From positions 2,666,001 through 2,730,000 of the forward strand of contig NZ_LT992502.1 of assembly GCF_900324475.1 (NCBI RefSeq): a stretch of 64,000 bases of DNA, in the 5' to 3' direction. A program made the translations under genes and the position numbers. Below are positions 48,543 to 58,960 of this stretch, piece after piece. The notes beneath the pieces were generated by a model. That model saw nothing but the letters and a program-made list of their open reading frames with translations. It ran no database searches and was not told where the DNA came from. Each line of letters begins with the position of its first letter. Positions within the stretch are counted from its first letter, which is position 1. Source of the stretch: Enterobacter bugandensis. Lineage in GTDB: Bacteria; Pseudomonadota; Gammaproteobacteria; Enterobacterales; Enterobacteriaceae.

Positions 48543-50339
48543 ATGTTAAAAAGATGTTTATCACCGCTGACTCTCGTCAATCAGCTAGCCCTGATTGTTT
48601 TGCTGTCTACCGCCCTTGGCGTGGCCGGCATGGCGATTTCCGGCTGGCTGGTACAAGGGGTACAGGGTAATGCGCATGCCATCAACGAGGCAGGTTCTCT
48701 ACGCATGCAGAGTTATCGTCTGCTGGCGTCGGTCCCCCTGACGCAGGACGATCGGCCCTTAATTGATGAAATGGAGCGCACGGCCTTCAGCCCCGAACTG
48801 GAAAACGCCGCCATCCGCGCCGGCCAGCAGTCCCAGCTTAAAGCCCTGCAGGGCTACTGGCACTCCCAGCTGGAACCCGGTCTGAAACAGGCGCGCAGCA
48901 CCGAAACCGTTGCGCAGGACGTAGCGGGTTTTGTCTCCCGCATTGACGCGCTGGTCTCCTCTTTCGACCAAACCACCGAATTACGCATCGACCGGGTGGT
49001 AATGGTACACCGTGCCATGGCGCTGTTTATGGGCCTGCTGCTGATCTTCACCATTATCTGGCTCCGGGCGCGGCTGCTGAATCCCTGGAAACAGCTGCTG
49101 GCGATGGCGCGCGCCGTAACGAACAGAGATTTTACCCAGCGCACGCACATCAGCGGCCGCAACGAGATGGCCATGCTCGGCCAGGCGCTGAACACCATGT
49201 CGGCGGAGCTCTCCGAAAGCTACGCGGTGCTGGAACAGCGCGTGCAGGAAAAAACCGCCGGGCTGGAGCAGAAAAATGAGATCCTCTCCTTCCTGTGGCA
49301 AGCCAACCGTCGGCTGCACATGCAAGTGCCGCTATGTGAACGCCTTTCGCCGGTGCTGAACGGCCTGCAAAATCTGACCCTGCTGCATGACCTGGAGCTG
49401 CGGGTTTACGATGTGGAAGATGAAGATAATCATCAGGAGTTTACCTGTCAGTCCGATATGTCCTGCGATGATAAAGGCTGTCACCTGTGCCCGCGCGGCC
49501 TGCCGCTGCAGGCTTCTGGCGGCACTACCCTGAAGTGGCGGCTGACGGACAGCCACACCCAGTACGGTATTCTGCTGGCCACCCTGCCAGCCGGACGTCA
49601 TCTGAGCCACGACCAGCAGCAGTTGGTGGACACCCTGGTTGAACAGCTAACGGCCACGCTGGCGCTCGACAGGCACCAGGAAAAACAGCAGCAGCTGATC
49701 GTCATGGAAGAGCGCGCGACCATCGCCCGCGAGCTCCACGACTCTATCGCCCAGTCGCTCTCCTGTATGAAAATGCAGGTGAGCTGCCTGCAGATGCAGG
49801 ACGCGGAAATGCCGGAAAGCAACAAACAGCTGCTGAGCCAGATCCGCAACGAGCTGAACACCTCCTGGGTACAGCTGCGCGAGCTGCTGACAACCTTCCG
49901 CCTGCAGCTGACCGAGCCGGGGCTGCGCCCGGCGCTGGAATCCAGCTGCCAGGAATTTAGCGCCCGACTTGGCTTCCCGGTGAAGCTGGATTACCAGCTG
50001 CCGCCGCGGTTTGTCCCTTCCCATCAGGCGATTCATCTGCTGCAGATCGCCCGCGAAGCGCTGAGCAACGTGCTCAAACACGCTGAAGCGACGGCGGTTA
50101 CGGTTACCGTCAGCCAGCACGCTAATCAGGTCAGGCTGACGGTTCACGACAACGGTCGCGGCGTGCCGGAAAATGCCGAACGCACTAACCACTATGGTTT
50201 AATCATTATGCGAGACCGCGCCCAAAGCCTGCGCGGTGATTGCCAGGTTCGACGGAGAGAGACGGGTGGCACGGAAGTTGTGGTCACCTTTATTCCCGAA
50301 AAACCGCTTACAACTGCTCAAGGAGAAACCCATGACTAA
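48543..50339 (+). CDS. narX: NarX, nitrate/nitrite sensor histidine kinase
   Basis: NarX senses periplasmic nitrate and nitrite and phosphorylates or dephosphorylates NarL. The 598 residues equal E. coli NarX. There are two transmembrane segments (about 15-37 and 150-175). The periplasmic P-box lies at [14 protein letters not shown], with the nitrate-binding Arg. HAMP and a cysteine-rich central module ([12 protein letters not shown]) follow. The HPK7 histidine is in [11 protein letters not shown] near 399, followed by an HATPase domain. The ATG at 48543 is the family start [10 protein letters not shown]. It overlaps narL by eight bases. Confidence 0.97.
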   Translation: MLKRCLSPLTLVNQLALIVLLSTALGVAGMAISGWLVQGVQGNAHAINEAGSLRMQSYRLLASVPLTQDDRPLIDEMERTAFSPELENAAIRAGQQSQLKALQGYWHSQLEPGLKQARSTETVAQDVAGFVSRIDALVSSFDQTTELRIDRVVMVHRAMALFMGLLLIFTIIWLRARLLNPWKQLLAMARAVTNRDFTQRTHISGRNEMAMLGQALNTMSAELSESYAVLEQRVQEKTAGLEQKNEILSFLWQANRRLHMQVPLCERLSPVLNGLQNLTLLHDLELRVYDVEDEDNHQEFTCQSDMSCDDKGCHLCPRGLPLQASGGTTLKWRLTDSHTQYGILLATLPAGRHLSHDQQQLVDTLVEQLTATLALDRHQEKQQQLIVMEERATIARELHDSIAQSLSCMKMQVSCLQMQDAEMPESNKQLLSQIRNELNTSWVQLRELLTTFRLQLTEPGLRPALESSCQEFSARLGFPVKLDYQLPPRFVPSHQAIHLLQIAREALSNVLKHAEATAVTVTVSQHANQVRLTVHDNGRGVPENAERTNHYGLIIMRDRAQSLRGDCQVRRRETGGTEVVVTFIPEKPLTTAQGETHD

Positions 50340-50982
50340 TCAGGAACCGGCATCCATCCTGTTGATCGACGACCATCCGATGCTGCGTACTGGCGTAAAA
50401 CAGCTGGTCAGCATGGCACCCGACATTACCGTGGTGGGCGAAGCCAGCAACGGTGAACAGGGTATTGAGCTGGCCGAATCCCTCGATCCGGATCTGATCC
50501 TGCTCGATCTCAACATGCCCGGCATGAACGGTCTGGAAACCCTCGACAAGTTGCGCGAGAAATCCCTTTCCGGTCGCGTGGTGGTCTTTAGCGTCTCCAA
50601 CCACGAAGAGGATGTGGTCACGGCGCTGAAGCGCGGCGCGGATGGCTATCTGCTGAAGGATATGGAGCCGGAAGACCTGCTCAAGGCGCTGCAGCAGGCC
50701 GCCGCAGGCGAGATGGTGCTGAGCGAGGCCCTGACGCCGGTGCTGGCCGCCAGCCTGCGGGCGAACCGCGCCACCTCTGATCGCGACGTCAGCCAGTTAA
50801 CGCCGCGCGAACGCGATATTCTGAAGCTGATTGCCCAGGGCCTGCCGAACAAAATGATCGCCCGCCGCCTGGATATCACCGAAAGCACGGTTAAAGTGCA
50901 CGTGAAGCATATGCTCAAGAAAATGAAGCTAAAATCCCGCGTTGAAGCCGCGGTGTGGGTCCATCAGGAACGTATTTTTTAG
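50332..50982 (+). CDS. narL: NarL, nitrate response regulator
   Basis: NarL binds paired heptamers when phosphorylated, activating narG and narK and repressing alternative respiration genes. The 216-residue protein has a receiver domain with phosphoacceptor D59 ([13 protein letters not shown]) and a LuxR-type helix-turn-helix ([42 protein letters not shown]). The start overlaps the narX end by eight bases, as in E. coli. It converges on ychO with three bases between the stops. Confidence 0.98.
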   Translation: MTNQEPASILLIDDHPMLRTGVKQLVSMAPDITVVGEASNGEQGIELAESLDPDLILLDLNMPGMNGLETLDKLREKSLSGRVVVFSVSNHEEDVVTALKRGADGYLLKDMEPEDLLKALQQAAAGEMVLSEALTPVLAASLRANRATSDRDVSQLTPRERDILKLIAQGLPNKMIARRLDITESTVKVHVKHMLKKMKLKSRVEAAVWVHQERIF

Positions 50983-50985
50983 GCA

Positions 50986-52429
50986 TTACTCATCCGGCAG
51001 CAGCTTCCAGCGCGGGTCGTCGTCAGGTAATGAGACCAGCGGCTGCACCACAGCGAGCGTGATCTCATTGGATGAGACGCGCTGGCCCTTCGCATCTTCC
51101 ACCACCGCCGAGAGATGCCAGCGGTTTGTCGCCCCTTCAGCGTCATTCCAGGCAGGCATGATCACGCTCCAGCCGTCGGTGCTGTCACTTTTCCCGGGAC
51201 GTCAGGCTCAATGCCTGGGTATCACCCTGCCAGTGGATCTGACGAATACCGTGAGTGCTGCGAACCTGCAGCTTCAGCATGACGGTTTCGCCCCCTTTGA
51301 GATCCCACGGCGGGGTTGCCAGCCAGACGGAGAGCGTTTTTCGCTGGCGGAACTCCATCACCGGCAGGCTGTTACGCTCCGGCGAGTCATAGCGGCTTCC
51401 GCGCAGGGATCGCGTGGCCGCGACCTCTCCGGCGGAGAGCTGCTTAACCAGCGGCACGCCGAAGCGATAGTTGAGCTTCAGCCCGAGGTTATTCTGGCTC
51501 TCTCCGCTTTCGCCCTGCTTATGCCCGGCAGTCAGCGTCACCAGCGGCACGGGGGTATAGTTAAGCCCGAGATTGACCGCCACCGGGTTGTGATACCCGG
51601 TTCCGCTGTTGAAGAGGTCAACGTTGTCGCCAAAATATTGCTCAAAGCTGACGCTGGTGTTCAGGTGATGAAACCACGGCAGCCAGGCTTTGGCGGTCAC
51701 GTCATATCCCCGCGCCATGCGCTGCTCCTGGACGTCAGAGCTGTCGCGCCAGCCGGCAAAAGGCTGATAATAGTTAGCCGACAGGCGCAGATTTTCTCCC
51801 CATAGCTCCGCGCCCAGCCCGGCACGCTGCAGGTTCTCATCCAGCAGGTTATCGTAAAAGGTGTTGTAGCCCAGCAGCCATTTTCCGGCCACCCAGCGCT
51901 GGCCGATTCCGGCGTTACTGACCAGGCCATCCGTTTGCTGCGTCAGGCCGAGCTGGCTCCAGCTCAGGTAACGGTTGTTATCGTTCCAGGGGATAAACCA
52001 GCTCCCGCTGCTGCCGTTGAATTTCCCGTCGTTATCCACCAGCAAATTGACGCTGGCATTCCCCCAGGGTGACAGCCAGGATTCAATCTGCTGGTTCACC
52101 TCGCCGCTCACCGCGTCACGCACCTGACCAAAGGCAAACTGCCGCGCCTGCTCGCCCGTAGTCAGGCCGTTGTCGGTCATACTGGCTTCACCAAAGGCTT
52201 TCGCCATTTCGGCGAGATGCTTTTCCCCCTCCCCGGTCGGGGCTGCCATACCGAGATCGGGGAGATTATCCCCGTTATTATCAAAGGGATTTTGTGCCTG
52301 CTGGATAAAGGAATTCGGCGCACCGTGAACGGCTCCGGCTGTAACGAGGGAGAGTAAAACCAGCGTTCGGAAAGGGGGAGAAACAGTCATCAATGTCGTA
52401 AGAATTACCCGGTGCTTACGTAAGAACAC
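50986..52429 (-). pseudogene. ychO: YchO, invasin-like outer membrane protein, frameshifted near the 3' end
   Basis: YchO is an inverse-autotransporter/intimin-type beta-barrel protein lacking long passenger repeats. A signal peptide (LVLLSLVTAGAVHGA) precedes the barrel region (ESWLSPWGNASVNLL, QRWVAGKWLLGYNTFYDNLL, RLSANYYQPF). The frame stops at 51185 after LSLTSREK. The next 67 or so codons, to TAA at 50988-50986, continue the family sequence in another frame (DGWSVIMPAWNDAEGATNRW to ALA-type end DDDPRWKLLPDE). One extra base at about 51195-51203 explains it. GTG at 52429 or ATG at 52390 may start it. The barrel itself is intact; only the last domain is lost if the shift is real. Confidence 0.82.
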
Positions 52430-52465
52430 CAGGTACCTTAACGTGATTTCTCCCTCTTTGCAGCT

Positions 52466-54964
52466 TTACGGGGAATTTTCCGGAATTTCCTGAAACATTG
52501 TTTTGAGCTCAGGCACGCACGAACCGCAGTTCGTGCCGCACCGTAGCGTCGCCCCCAGCGCGATAACGGAACCGCAGCCTCCGGCAATCGCCTCCCGTAT
52601 CGCGTTTTCTCCAACGCTGAAACAGCTGCAGATGATGCGCCCCGGATCTGTAACCTTCCCCACGCCCTGCCCGTTCAGCAGCGCATGGCGCTCAGCGGGC
52701 GTCGAGGGTGGTGACTGAAAAGCGGCTTCTATCACCGGATGCGCCAGATCGGGCAAGGCGGTGCCTTCCCAAAAACCCAGCATCAGATGGCCGTTATGCC
52801 AGGCCAGTACGCTGCTGCGTTCCCCGGTTTGCGCAACCTGCAGCTGCCAGCCCCGGCCGCTGGCATAGTCCATGACCCACGACAGCAGCGGCTTATCACC
52901 CGCTATCGTCATTCGCGAGGCTTTACGCCACCAGTGAACCGAAGAGGGGATTTCCGGCCATTCCCGGGCATAGAGCTCCCCCTGCCAGGCGGGCTGCCAG
53001 GGCATGATTCTGACGGCGGTTTGCTTACTCTCCGGCTGCCCGGAAGCCGGATCGACGCGCCCTTCCACCAGCGCGTTAACCTTTCCCTGGCGGGCAAACT
53101 CAGCGTTCCAGTGCATAGGAGCAAACGCTTCGCCTTCCCGTATTCCGTCGTTGATTCGTACTCTGGCCACCATCACGCCGCGCGGCGAGCCGATCCGCGC
53201 CAGCTGGCCGTCGCACAGTGAAAACCGAATGGCGTCTGCGGCGCAGACCTCAACAAACGGCTCCGCGATATGCTGCATCAGCCGGGGCACGTATCCCGTA
53301 CGGGTCATGGTGTGCCACTGGTCGCGGATACGGCCAGTGTTGAGGATCGCCGGGTATAGCGCGGTAGCCGTCGCGCCGTGCGGCAGCGGATCGACAGGCA
53401 CTACGTTTCGGCGCGATAAATTCCCCGTCGGCCACTGGTACGGCTCAAGCGTCTCCCACGCTTCACGGGTTAACCCCGCCAGTTCCTGAAGGTTCAACGC
53501 CCGCGCGCCGTCATTTTCAAACGCCGTCAGCGCCGCATGTTCGCAAAAAATCTCCTGCGGATGTTGCCAGGCAAAGGCCTCGCCGTAGCCCAGCCGTTTT
53601 GCAATCTGAGCCACGATCCACCAGTCCGGCTTCGCCTCACCCGGCGCGGGCAGAAACGCGCGCTGGCGCGAAATGCGCCGCTCGGAATTGGTCACCGTGC
53701 CGTCCTTCTCCCCCCAGCCCAGCGCCGGAAAACGGATATGGGCGAACCGGCTGGTGTCGGTATCTTTCATCACCTCAGAGACAATCACCAGCGGACAGGC
53801 CGCCAGCGCCTGACACACCGCGTGGCTGTCCGGCAGCGACACGGCAGGATTGGTGCCCATGATCCACACCGCCTTCACCTCGCCGCGGGCGATGGCGTCA
53901 AACAGTTCCACCGCCATCAGCCCCGGCGTCTGCGCCAGCCGTTCCGTTCCCCAGAAACGCGCCACCCGCGAAAGATCGTCCGGCTCGAAACTCATATGCG
54001 CCGCCAGCTGGTTCGCCAGCCCGCCTACTTCGCGGCCGCCCATGGCGTTTGGCTGTCCGGTCAGCGAAAACGGGCCGCAGCCCGGACGGTTGAACTTCCC
54101 GCTGGCAAGATGCACGTTAATGATGGCGCTGCACTTGTCGCTGCCGCTGGAGGACTGGTTGATCCCCATGGTGTAGAGCGTTATCGCGCGAAGCGCGGTA
54201 ACAAACCAGTCGTAAAAGGTACCAATATCCTCTGCCGGAAGGTCGCAAAACGCCGCCACGCGGGCAATCGGCCAATCATCAGTGCCCTGGATCAGATTGA
54301 GCAATCCCACAAACAGCCCGGCGTCGCTGCCGGGTTTAAGCGCCAGATGCAGGTCGGCAATATCGCAGGTAGCGGTTTTACGCGGGTCAATCACCACCAC
54401 CTTCATCTGCGGGTTGTTGTGCTTTGCCTGCACCAGACGCTGATAGAGCACCGGATGCGTCCAGGCCGCGTTCGAGCCTGCCAGCACCACCAGATCGCTA
54501 TTTTCCACATCCTCGTAGCTGCACGGCACCACGTCTTCGCCAAAGGCGCGCCTGTAGCCCACCACCGCCGAGGACATGCAGAGCCGGGAGTTGGTATCGA
54601 TGTTCGCCGCGCCGATAAACCCTTTCATCAGCTTGTTGGCGGCATAGTAGTCCTCGGTTAACAGCTGGCCGGAGGCGTAAAACGCCACCGCCCGTGGCCC
54701 CCATGTGTCGATGATCTCCCGCAACCGCTCGCCCGCCGCGTTCAGCGCCTGCGACCAGTCCACCTCAAGTCCATCGACAACGGGGTACAGCAATCGCCCC
54801 TGCAAGCCCGTTGTCTCCCCCAGGGCCGATCCTTTCACGCACAGGCGGCCAAAGTTTGCAGGGTGGGTGTCGTCCCCCCGAACGCTGACCGCTCCATCCT
54901 CCACGCTGGCGATCACGCCGCAGCCGACCCCGCAGTAGGGGCACGTTGTCCTGGTTTCCGTCAT
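52466..54964 (-). CDS. nasA: NasA, assimilatory nitrate reductase catalytic subunit
   Basis: NasA reduces nitrate to nitrite in the cytoplasm for use as nitrogen. The 832-residue molybdopterin enzyme begins with a [4Fe-4S] motif (CPYCGVGCGV, residues 7-16, with a later Cys in GRLCVKGSALG). It has the large MGD-binding domains and ends in a BFD-like [2Fe-2S] domain (CSCFSVGENAIREAI to CGTNCGSCV) typical of the NasA type. The ATG at 54964 overlaps the nasCB stop by four bases. Electrons probably come from NasC or its domain. It is the last gene of the nas operon. Confidence 0.95.
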   Translation of the reverse strand: MTETRTTCPYCGVGCGVIASVEDGAVSVRGDDTHPANFGRLCVKGSALGETTGLQGRLLYPVVDGLEVDWSQALNAAGERLREIIDTWGPRAVAFYASGQLLTEDYYAANKLMKGFIGAANIDTNSRLCMSSAVVGYRRAFGEDVVPCSYEDVENSDLVVLAGSNAAWTHPVLYQRLVQAKHNNPQMKVVVIDPRKTATCDIADLHLALKPGSDAGLFVGLLNLIQGTDDWPIARVAAFCDLPAEDIGTFYDWFVTALRAITLYTMGINQSSSGSDKCSAIINVHLASGKFNRPGCGPFSLTGQPNAMGGREVGGLANQLAAHMSFEPDDLSRVARFWGTERLAQTPGLMAVELFDAIARGEVKAVWIMGTNPAVSLPDSHAVCQALAACPLVIVSEVMKDTDTSRFAHIRFPALGWGEKDGTVTNSERRISRQRAFLPAPGEAKPDWWIVAQIAKRLGYGEAFAWQHPQEIFCEHAALTAFENDGARALNLQELAGLTREAWETLEPYQWPTGNLSRRNVVPVDPLPHGATATALYPAILNTGRIRDQWHTMTRTGYVPRLMQHIAEPFVEVCAADAIRFSLCDGQLARIGSPRGVMVARVRINDGIREGEAFAPMHWNAEFARQGKVNALVEGRVDPASGQPESKQTAVRIMPWQPAWQGELYAREWPEIPSSVHWWRKASRMTIAGDKPLLSWVMDYASGRGWQLQVAQTGERSSVLAWHNGHLMLGFWEGTALPDLAHPVIEAAFQSPPSTPAERHALLNGQGVGKVTDPGRIICSCFSVGENAIREAIAGGCGSVIALGATLRCGTNCGSCVPELKTMFQEIPENSP

Positions 54965-57900
54965 GAGGCCTCCGCGCGCATCACCAGCTCTTCGTTGCCG
55001 ACCCACACCTTGCCATTTTCAATTTTGACCGGCCAGGCGCGCACCGCGGGTTCGCCACTCTCCACCTGACAGCCGTCGCGCAGGCGAATGCGCTGCTTGT
55101 AGAGCGGAGAAATAACCATCGGTTCGCCCGCCGCATCGCCGAGGATGCCGCGTGACAGCACGTTCGCACTGCTGCCCGGCTCCAGGTCGTCCAGGGCATA
55201 AACGGACGTGCCAAAGCGGAACAGCGCGATCGGTTTACGGCCAAGACGCGCGCCAATGCCCGCCTGCTCCGGGATATCGTCAATGCCGCAGATTTCCTGC
55301 CAGCGCTTGCTTTCGTCCGACGGCGCGACGTTCACCGCGGTGCGGAACAGCGCCAGGCGGTCAGGATCGTTGAGCGTGGTTTGCCATTCGCATTGGTACG
55401 TCTCGACTACCCGGGCCATCTCCTGCTCCAGCTCGTGGGCGATGCCGAGACTGTCGTTGAGGATCACCTCACGCAGATAGTCGAGGCCGCCCTCCAGGTT
55501 GTCCATCCAGGTGCTGGTGCGCTGCAGGCGATCCGCCGTGCGGATGTAGAACATCAGGAAACGGTCTACGGTGCGGATCAGCGTTTCGTCATCCAGATCG
55601 CTGGCGAAGAGATCCGCATGGCGAGGCTTCATCCCGCCGTTGCCGCACAGATAGAGGTTCCAGCCTTTGTCCGTGGCAATCACCCCCACGTCCTTGCTCT
55701 GCGCCTCCGCGCACTCGCGGGTGCAGCCGGAAACGGCCATTTTGATTTTGTGCGGGGCGCGCAGGCCCTTGTAGCGGTGCTCCAGCCTGACCGCGAGACC
55801 AGTGGAATCCTGCACGCCGTAGCGGCACCAGGTCGACCCGACGCAGGATTTCACCGTGCGCAGGGATTTCCCGTAAGCGTGCCCGGTTTCAAACCCGGCC
55901 TCCACCAGCGCCTGCCAGATCTCCGGCAGCTGTTCCAGGGTGGCGCCAAACAGGTCGATACGCTGTCCGCCGGTGATTTTGCTGTACAGGCCGTAGCGTT
56001 TCGCAATCTGGCCGATGGCGATCAGCCCGTCGGCGGTCACTTCTCCTGCGGGCATGCGCGGCACGATGGAATACGTCCCGTCCTTCTGGATATTGGCGAA
56101 GTATCGGTCGTTGGTATCCTGCAACGGCAGGTGCGCCGGTTTGAGCAGATACTCATTCCAGCAGGAGGCCAGCACGGACCCCACCAGCGGCTTACAGATC
56201 TCGCACCCGTGGCCCTGACCGTAACGGCTGATAAGCTGGTCGAAGGTGCGGATATGGTTGACGCGAACCAGGTGGTAAATCTCCTGGCGCGAGTACGGAA
56301 AGTGTTCGCAGATGTCCTTTTTCACCTCAACGCCCTGCTCGGCAAGCTTGAACTCCATCACCTGCTTCACCAGCGCGCTGCAGCCCCCGCAGCCGGTCGC
56401 CGCTTTGGTGCACTGCTTAACGGTGCCGATATCCGCTGCGCCCGCGCTCACCGCCCGGCAGATATCGCCTTTGCTGACGTTATGACACGAACAGATCTGC
56501 GCGTTTTCCGGCAGCGCCGCCACGCCCAGCGCTTTTGGCGCGCTGCCTGACAACGCGGGTAGTATCAGCGTTTCCGGCTCTTTCGGCAGGCTGATGCCGT
56601 TAAGCATCATCTGCACCAGCGTGGCGTATTCGCTGGCATCGCCCACCAGCACGCCGCCGAGCAGCGTTTGGCCGTCGTGGCTGACCACGATTTTCTTGTA
56701 GATTTGCTGCGGGCCGTGCGTCCACTGGTAGCTTAGCGCCCCCGGCGTGCGCCCGTGAGCATCGCCAAACGACGCCACGTCCACGCCGAGCAGCTTGAGC
56801 TTAGTGCTCATATCTGCCCCGGTGAAGGTTTTATCTTCTCCCGCGAGCGCGGCGGCGGCGACGCGCGCCATCTGGTAGCCCGGCGCCACCAGGCCAAAGA
56901 TTTTCCCCTCCCACAGGGCGCATTCACCGATGGCAAGCACGTTCGAATCGGAGGTCCGGCAGCCGTTGTCAATGCAGATCCCGCCGCGCTCGCCGACAGC
57001 CAGCCCGCTGCTGCGCGCCAGCGCGTCCTGAGGACGAATACCGGCAGAGAAGACCACCATGTCCGTTTCCAGCTGTTCACCGTCGGCGAAGCGCAGCACC
57101 AGCCCGTCGTCCGTCGCAGCAATTTCCGTGGTGGCTTTACTGGTGTGAACGCCAACGCCCAGCGCCTCGATTTTCCTGCGCAGCATCGCCGCGCCGTCAT
57201 TATCAAGCTGCACCGCCATCAGATTGGGCGCAAACTCCACCACGTGCGTTTCCAGCCCGAGTTGCTTGAGGGCATTCGCCGCCTCCAGCCCGAGCAGGCC
57301 GCCGCCAATCACCACGCCACGACGCGAGCCCGCCGCGTGGGCCGCTATGTTGTCCAGGTCGTCAAGGGTGCGGTAGACAAAGCAGCCCGGCAGATCGTTG
57401 CCCGGTACCGGCGGTACGAACGGGTATGAGCCGGTCGCCAGCACCAGCTTGTCCCAGTGGGTCTCATGCCCGCTAGCGGTACGCACCACGCGCGCGTCGC
57501 GATCGATAGCGACGATCTGCTGCGAGAGGCGCAGCTCAATGCCGTTATCGGCAAAGAACTCTCCCTCCACCAGCGAGAGCGACGCCGCGCTTCGGCCGCC
57601 AAAGTATTCCGACAGATGCACGCGGTCATAGGCGGCATAGCGCTCCTCACCAAAGACAACGATCTGATACTGCTGATGCAGATTGCGGTTAACGCAGTCT
57701 TCGAGAAAATGATGGCCGACCATACCGTGCCCAACCACCACCAGAGTAGGTTTTGTCATAGCGTTCTGTCCTGCAACCTGCGGTTGCGTAGTGAAACGAT
57801 CGAACAGCCAGTCCGCGCGTGCGGGCGCAGCCGTTGCCAGTAAATCGGTAAATGTTGCCGCGCTGCGGCAGTCGCCCATCAGCAGCACGCCAGCCAGCGC

Positions 57901-58947
57901 ACCCTGATGGATCAGTAACCGACGATAGTGACGGGTTAGCGGATCCCAGGAACTCCAGACCACGTCGCCCGCCTGCGCCGCCGCGCGCCCGAGGCTGAAC
58001 AGCTCCACGCCCGTAACCTTGAGGCGCACGCCGTTGTCGGTGAGGGCAAACGGCGCGGCTGTGTCACCCGCCAGCCGCGCGGCGAGAATATCCGCCTGCG
58101 TCATACAGGGCGCGACCAGGCCAAAGGTCTGGCCGTCAATTTCGCAGCACTCGCCAATGGCGTAGACGTCCGGTGCGGAGGTCCGCATCTGGCTATCCAC
58201 CACGATGCCGCGCGCGCAGCGAACACCGCTGGCCTGCGCCAGCGCGACGTTGGGCTGCACGCCGGTCGCCAGCACCACGCGCGCGGCGGCGACGCGGCGT
58301 CCGTTGAGCAGCGTCACGCTATTCCCGTTAATCCCCGCGATGCCGGAGGCGAGTTCAGAGCGCACGCCCCGCGCCGCCAGCGCCTCTTCAAGCAGTACGC
58401 CCGCCTGCTGGTCCAGCTGCTGCTCCATCAGCCACGGGCCGCGATGAACGAGCGTGACGTTGTCACCTGAACGAGCCAGCGCTGCCGCCGTCTCTACGCC
58501 GAGCACGCCGCCCCCCAGCACCACCGCCGGACCGGCGATCGCCTGAATGGCGCGGGTATCCTCCAGGGTACGGAACGTGAATACGTGCGGCGCATCGCCC
58601 CCAGGAATCGGCGGCACAAACGGCGTTGACCCGGTGGCAAAGACCAGCGCATCCCAGCCCAGCGTGCGGGCGGTGGTTTGCACTTCCCGCGCGTCCACGT
58701 TCACGGCGAGTGCCTTTTCGCCCCGCAGCACCGTCACGCCGCGCTCCTGGTACCATTGGTCATCCTGAAGGCAGATGCCCGCAGCCGTTTTTTCCCCTCC
58801 CAGCACCGGCGAAAGCTGGATGCGGTTATAGGCATGCTCCGGCTCGTCACCGATGACGGTGATAGCGAACCGACCGGAAGCTCGCCCGGTGAGCGAAGCA
58901 ATCAGCCGGGTTGCCGCCATGCCATTCCCGATAATGACCAGTCGCAT
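54961..58947 (-). CDS. nasB: NasC-NasB fused reductase: FAD/NADH oxidoreductase plus siroheme nitrite reductase with NirD tail
   Basis: One continuous frame of 1328 residues. Residues 1 to about 390 are a NasC-like FAD/NAD(P)H oxidoreductase (VIIGNGMAATRL). From M397 a second, NirB-type unit begins (MTKPTLVVVGHGMVGHHFLE): an FAD/NADH domain, a BFD-like [2Fe-2S] domain (QICSCHNVSKG, near 815), and the siroheme/[4Fe-4S] core with CVGSTWC (about 1037) and SGCTRECAEA (about 1074). A NirD-like Rieske-fold tail without cluster ligands follows (from about 1214). It reduces nitrite to ammonium; the first part should feed NasA. AGGACAG precedes M397 (57759), so separate NasB synthesis is possible. In Klebsiella M5al nasC and nasB are described as separate genes. 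Confidence 0.88.
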   Translation of the reverse strand: MRLVIIGNGMAATRLIASLTGRASGRFAITVIGDEPEHAYNRIQLSPVLGGEKTAAGICLQDDQWYQERGVTVLRGEKALAVNVDAREVQTTARTLGWDALVFATGSTPFVPPIPGGDAPHVFTFRTLEDTRAIQAIAGPAVVLGGGVLGVETAAALARSGDNVTLVHRGPWLMEQQLDQQAGVLLEEALAARGVRSELASGIAGINGNSVTLLNGRRVAAARVVLATGVQPNVALAQASGVRCARGIVVDSQMRTSAPDVYAIGECCEIDGQTFGLVAPCMTQADILAARLAGDTAAPFALTDNGVRLKVTGVELFSLGRAAAQAGDVVWSSWDPLTRHYRRLLIHQGALAGVLLMGDCRSAATFTDLLATAAPARADWLFDRFTTQPQVAGQNAMTKPTLVVVGHGMVGHHFLEDCVNRNLHQQYQIVVFGEERYAAYDRVHLSEYFGGRSAASLSLVEGEFFADNGIELRLSQQIVAIDRDARVVRTASGHETHWDKLVLATGSYPFVPPVPGNDLPGCFVYRTLDDLDNIAAHAAGSRRGVVIGGGLLGLEAANALKQLGLETHVVEFAPNLMAVQLDNDGAAMLRRKIEALGVGVHTSKATTEIAATDDGLVLRFADGEQLETDMVVFSAGIRPQDALARSSGLAVGERGGICIDNGCRTSDSNVLAIGECALWEGKIFGLVAPGYQMARVAAAALAGEDKTFTGADMSTKLKLLGVDVASFGDAHGRTPGALSYQWTHGPQQIYKKIVVSHDGQTLLGGVLVGDASEYATLVQMMLNGISLPKEPETLILPALSGSAPKALGVAALPENAQICSCHNVSKGDICRAVSAGAADIGTVKQCTKAATGCGGCSALVKQVMEFKLAEQGVEVKKDICEHFPYSRQEIYHLVRVNHIRTFDQLISRYGQGHGCEICKPLVGSVLASCWNEYLLKPAHLPLQDTNDRYFANIQKDGTYSIVPRMPAGEVTADGLIAIGQIAKRYGLYSKITGGQRIDLFGATLEQLPEIWQALVEAGFETGHAYGKSLRTVKSCVGSTWCRYGVQDSTGLAVRLEHRYKGLRAPHKIKMAVSGCTRECAEAQSKDVGVIATDKGWNLYLCGNGGMKPRHADLFASDLDDETLIRTVDRFLMFYIRTADRLQRTSTWMDNLEGGLDYLREVILNDSLGIAHELEQEMARVVETYQCEWQTTLNDPDRLALFRTAVNVAPSDESKRWQEICGIDDIPEQAGIGARLGRKPIALFRFGTSVYALDDLEPGSSANVLSRGILGDAAGEPMVISPLYKQRIRLRDGCQVESGEPAVRAWPVKIENGKVWVGNEELVMRAEAS

Positions 58948-58960
58948 CAACGCCCCCTCG

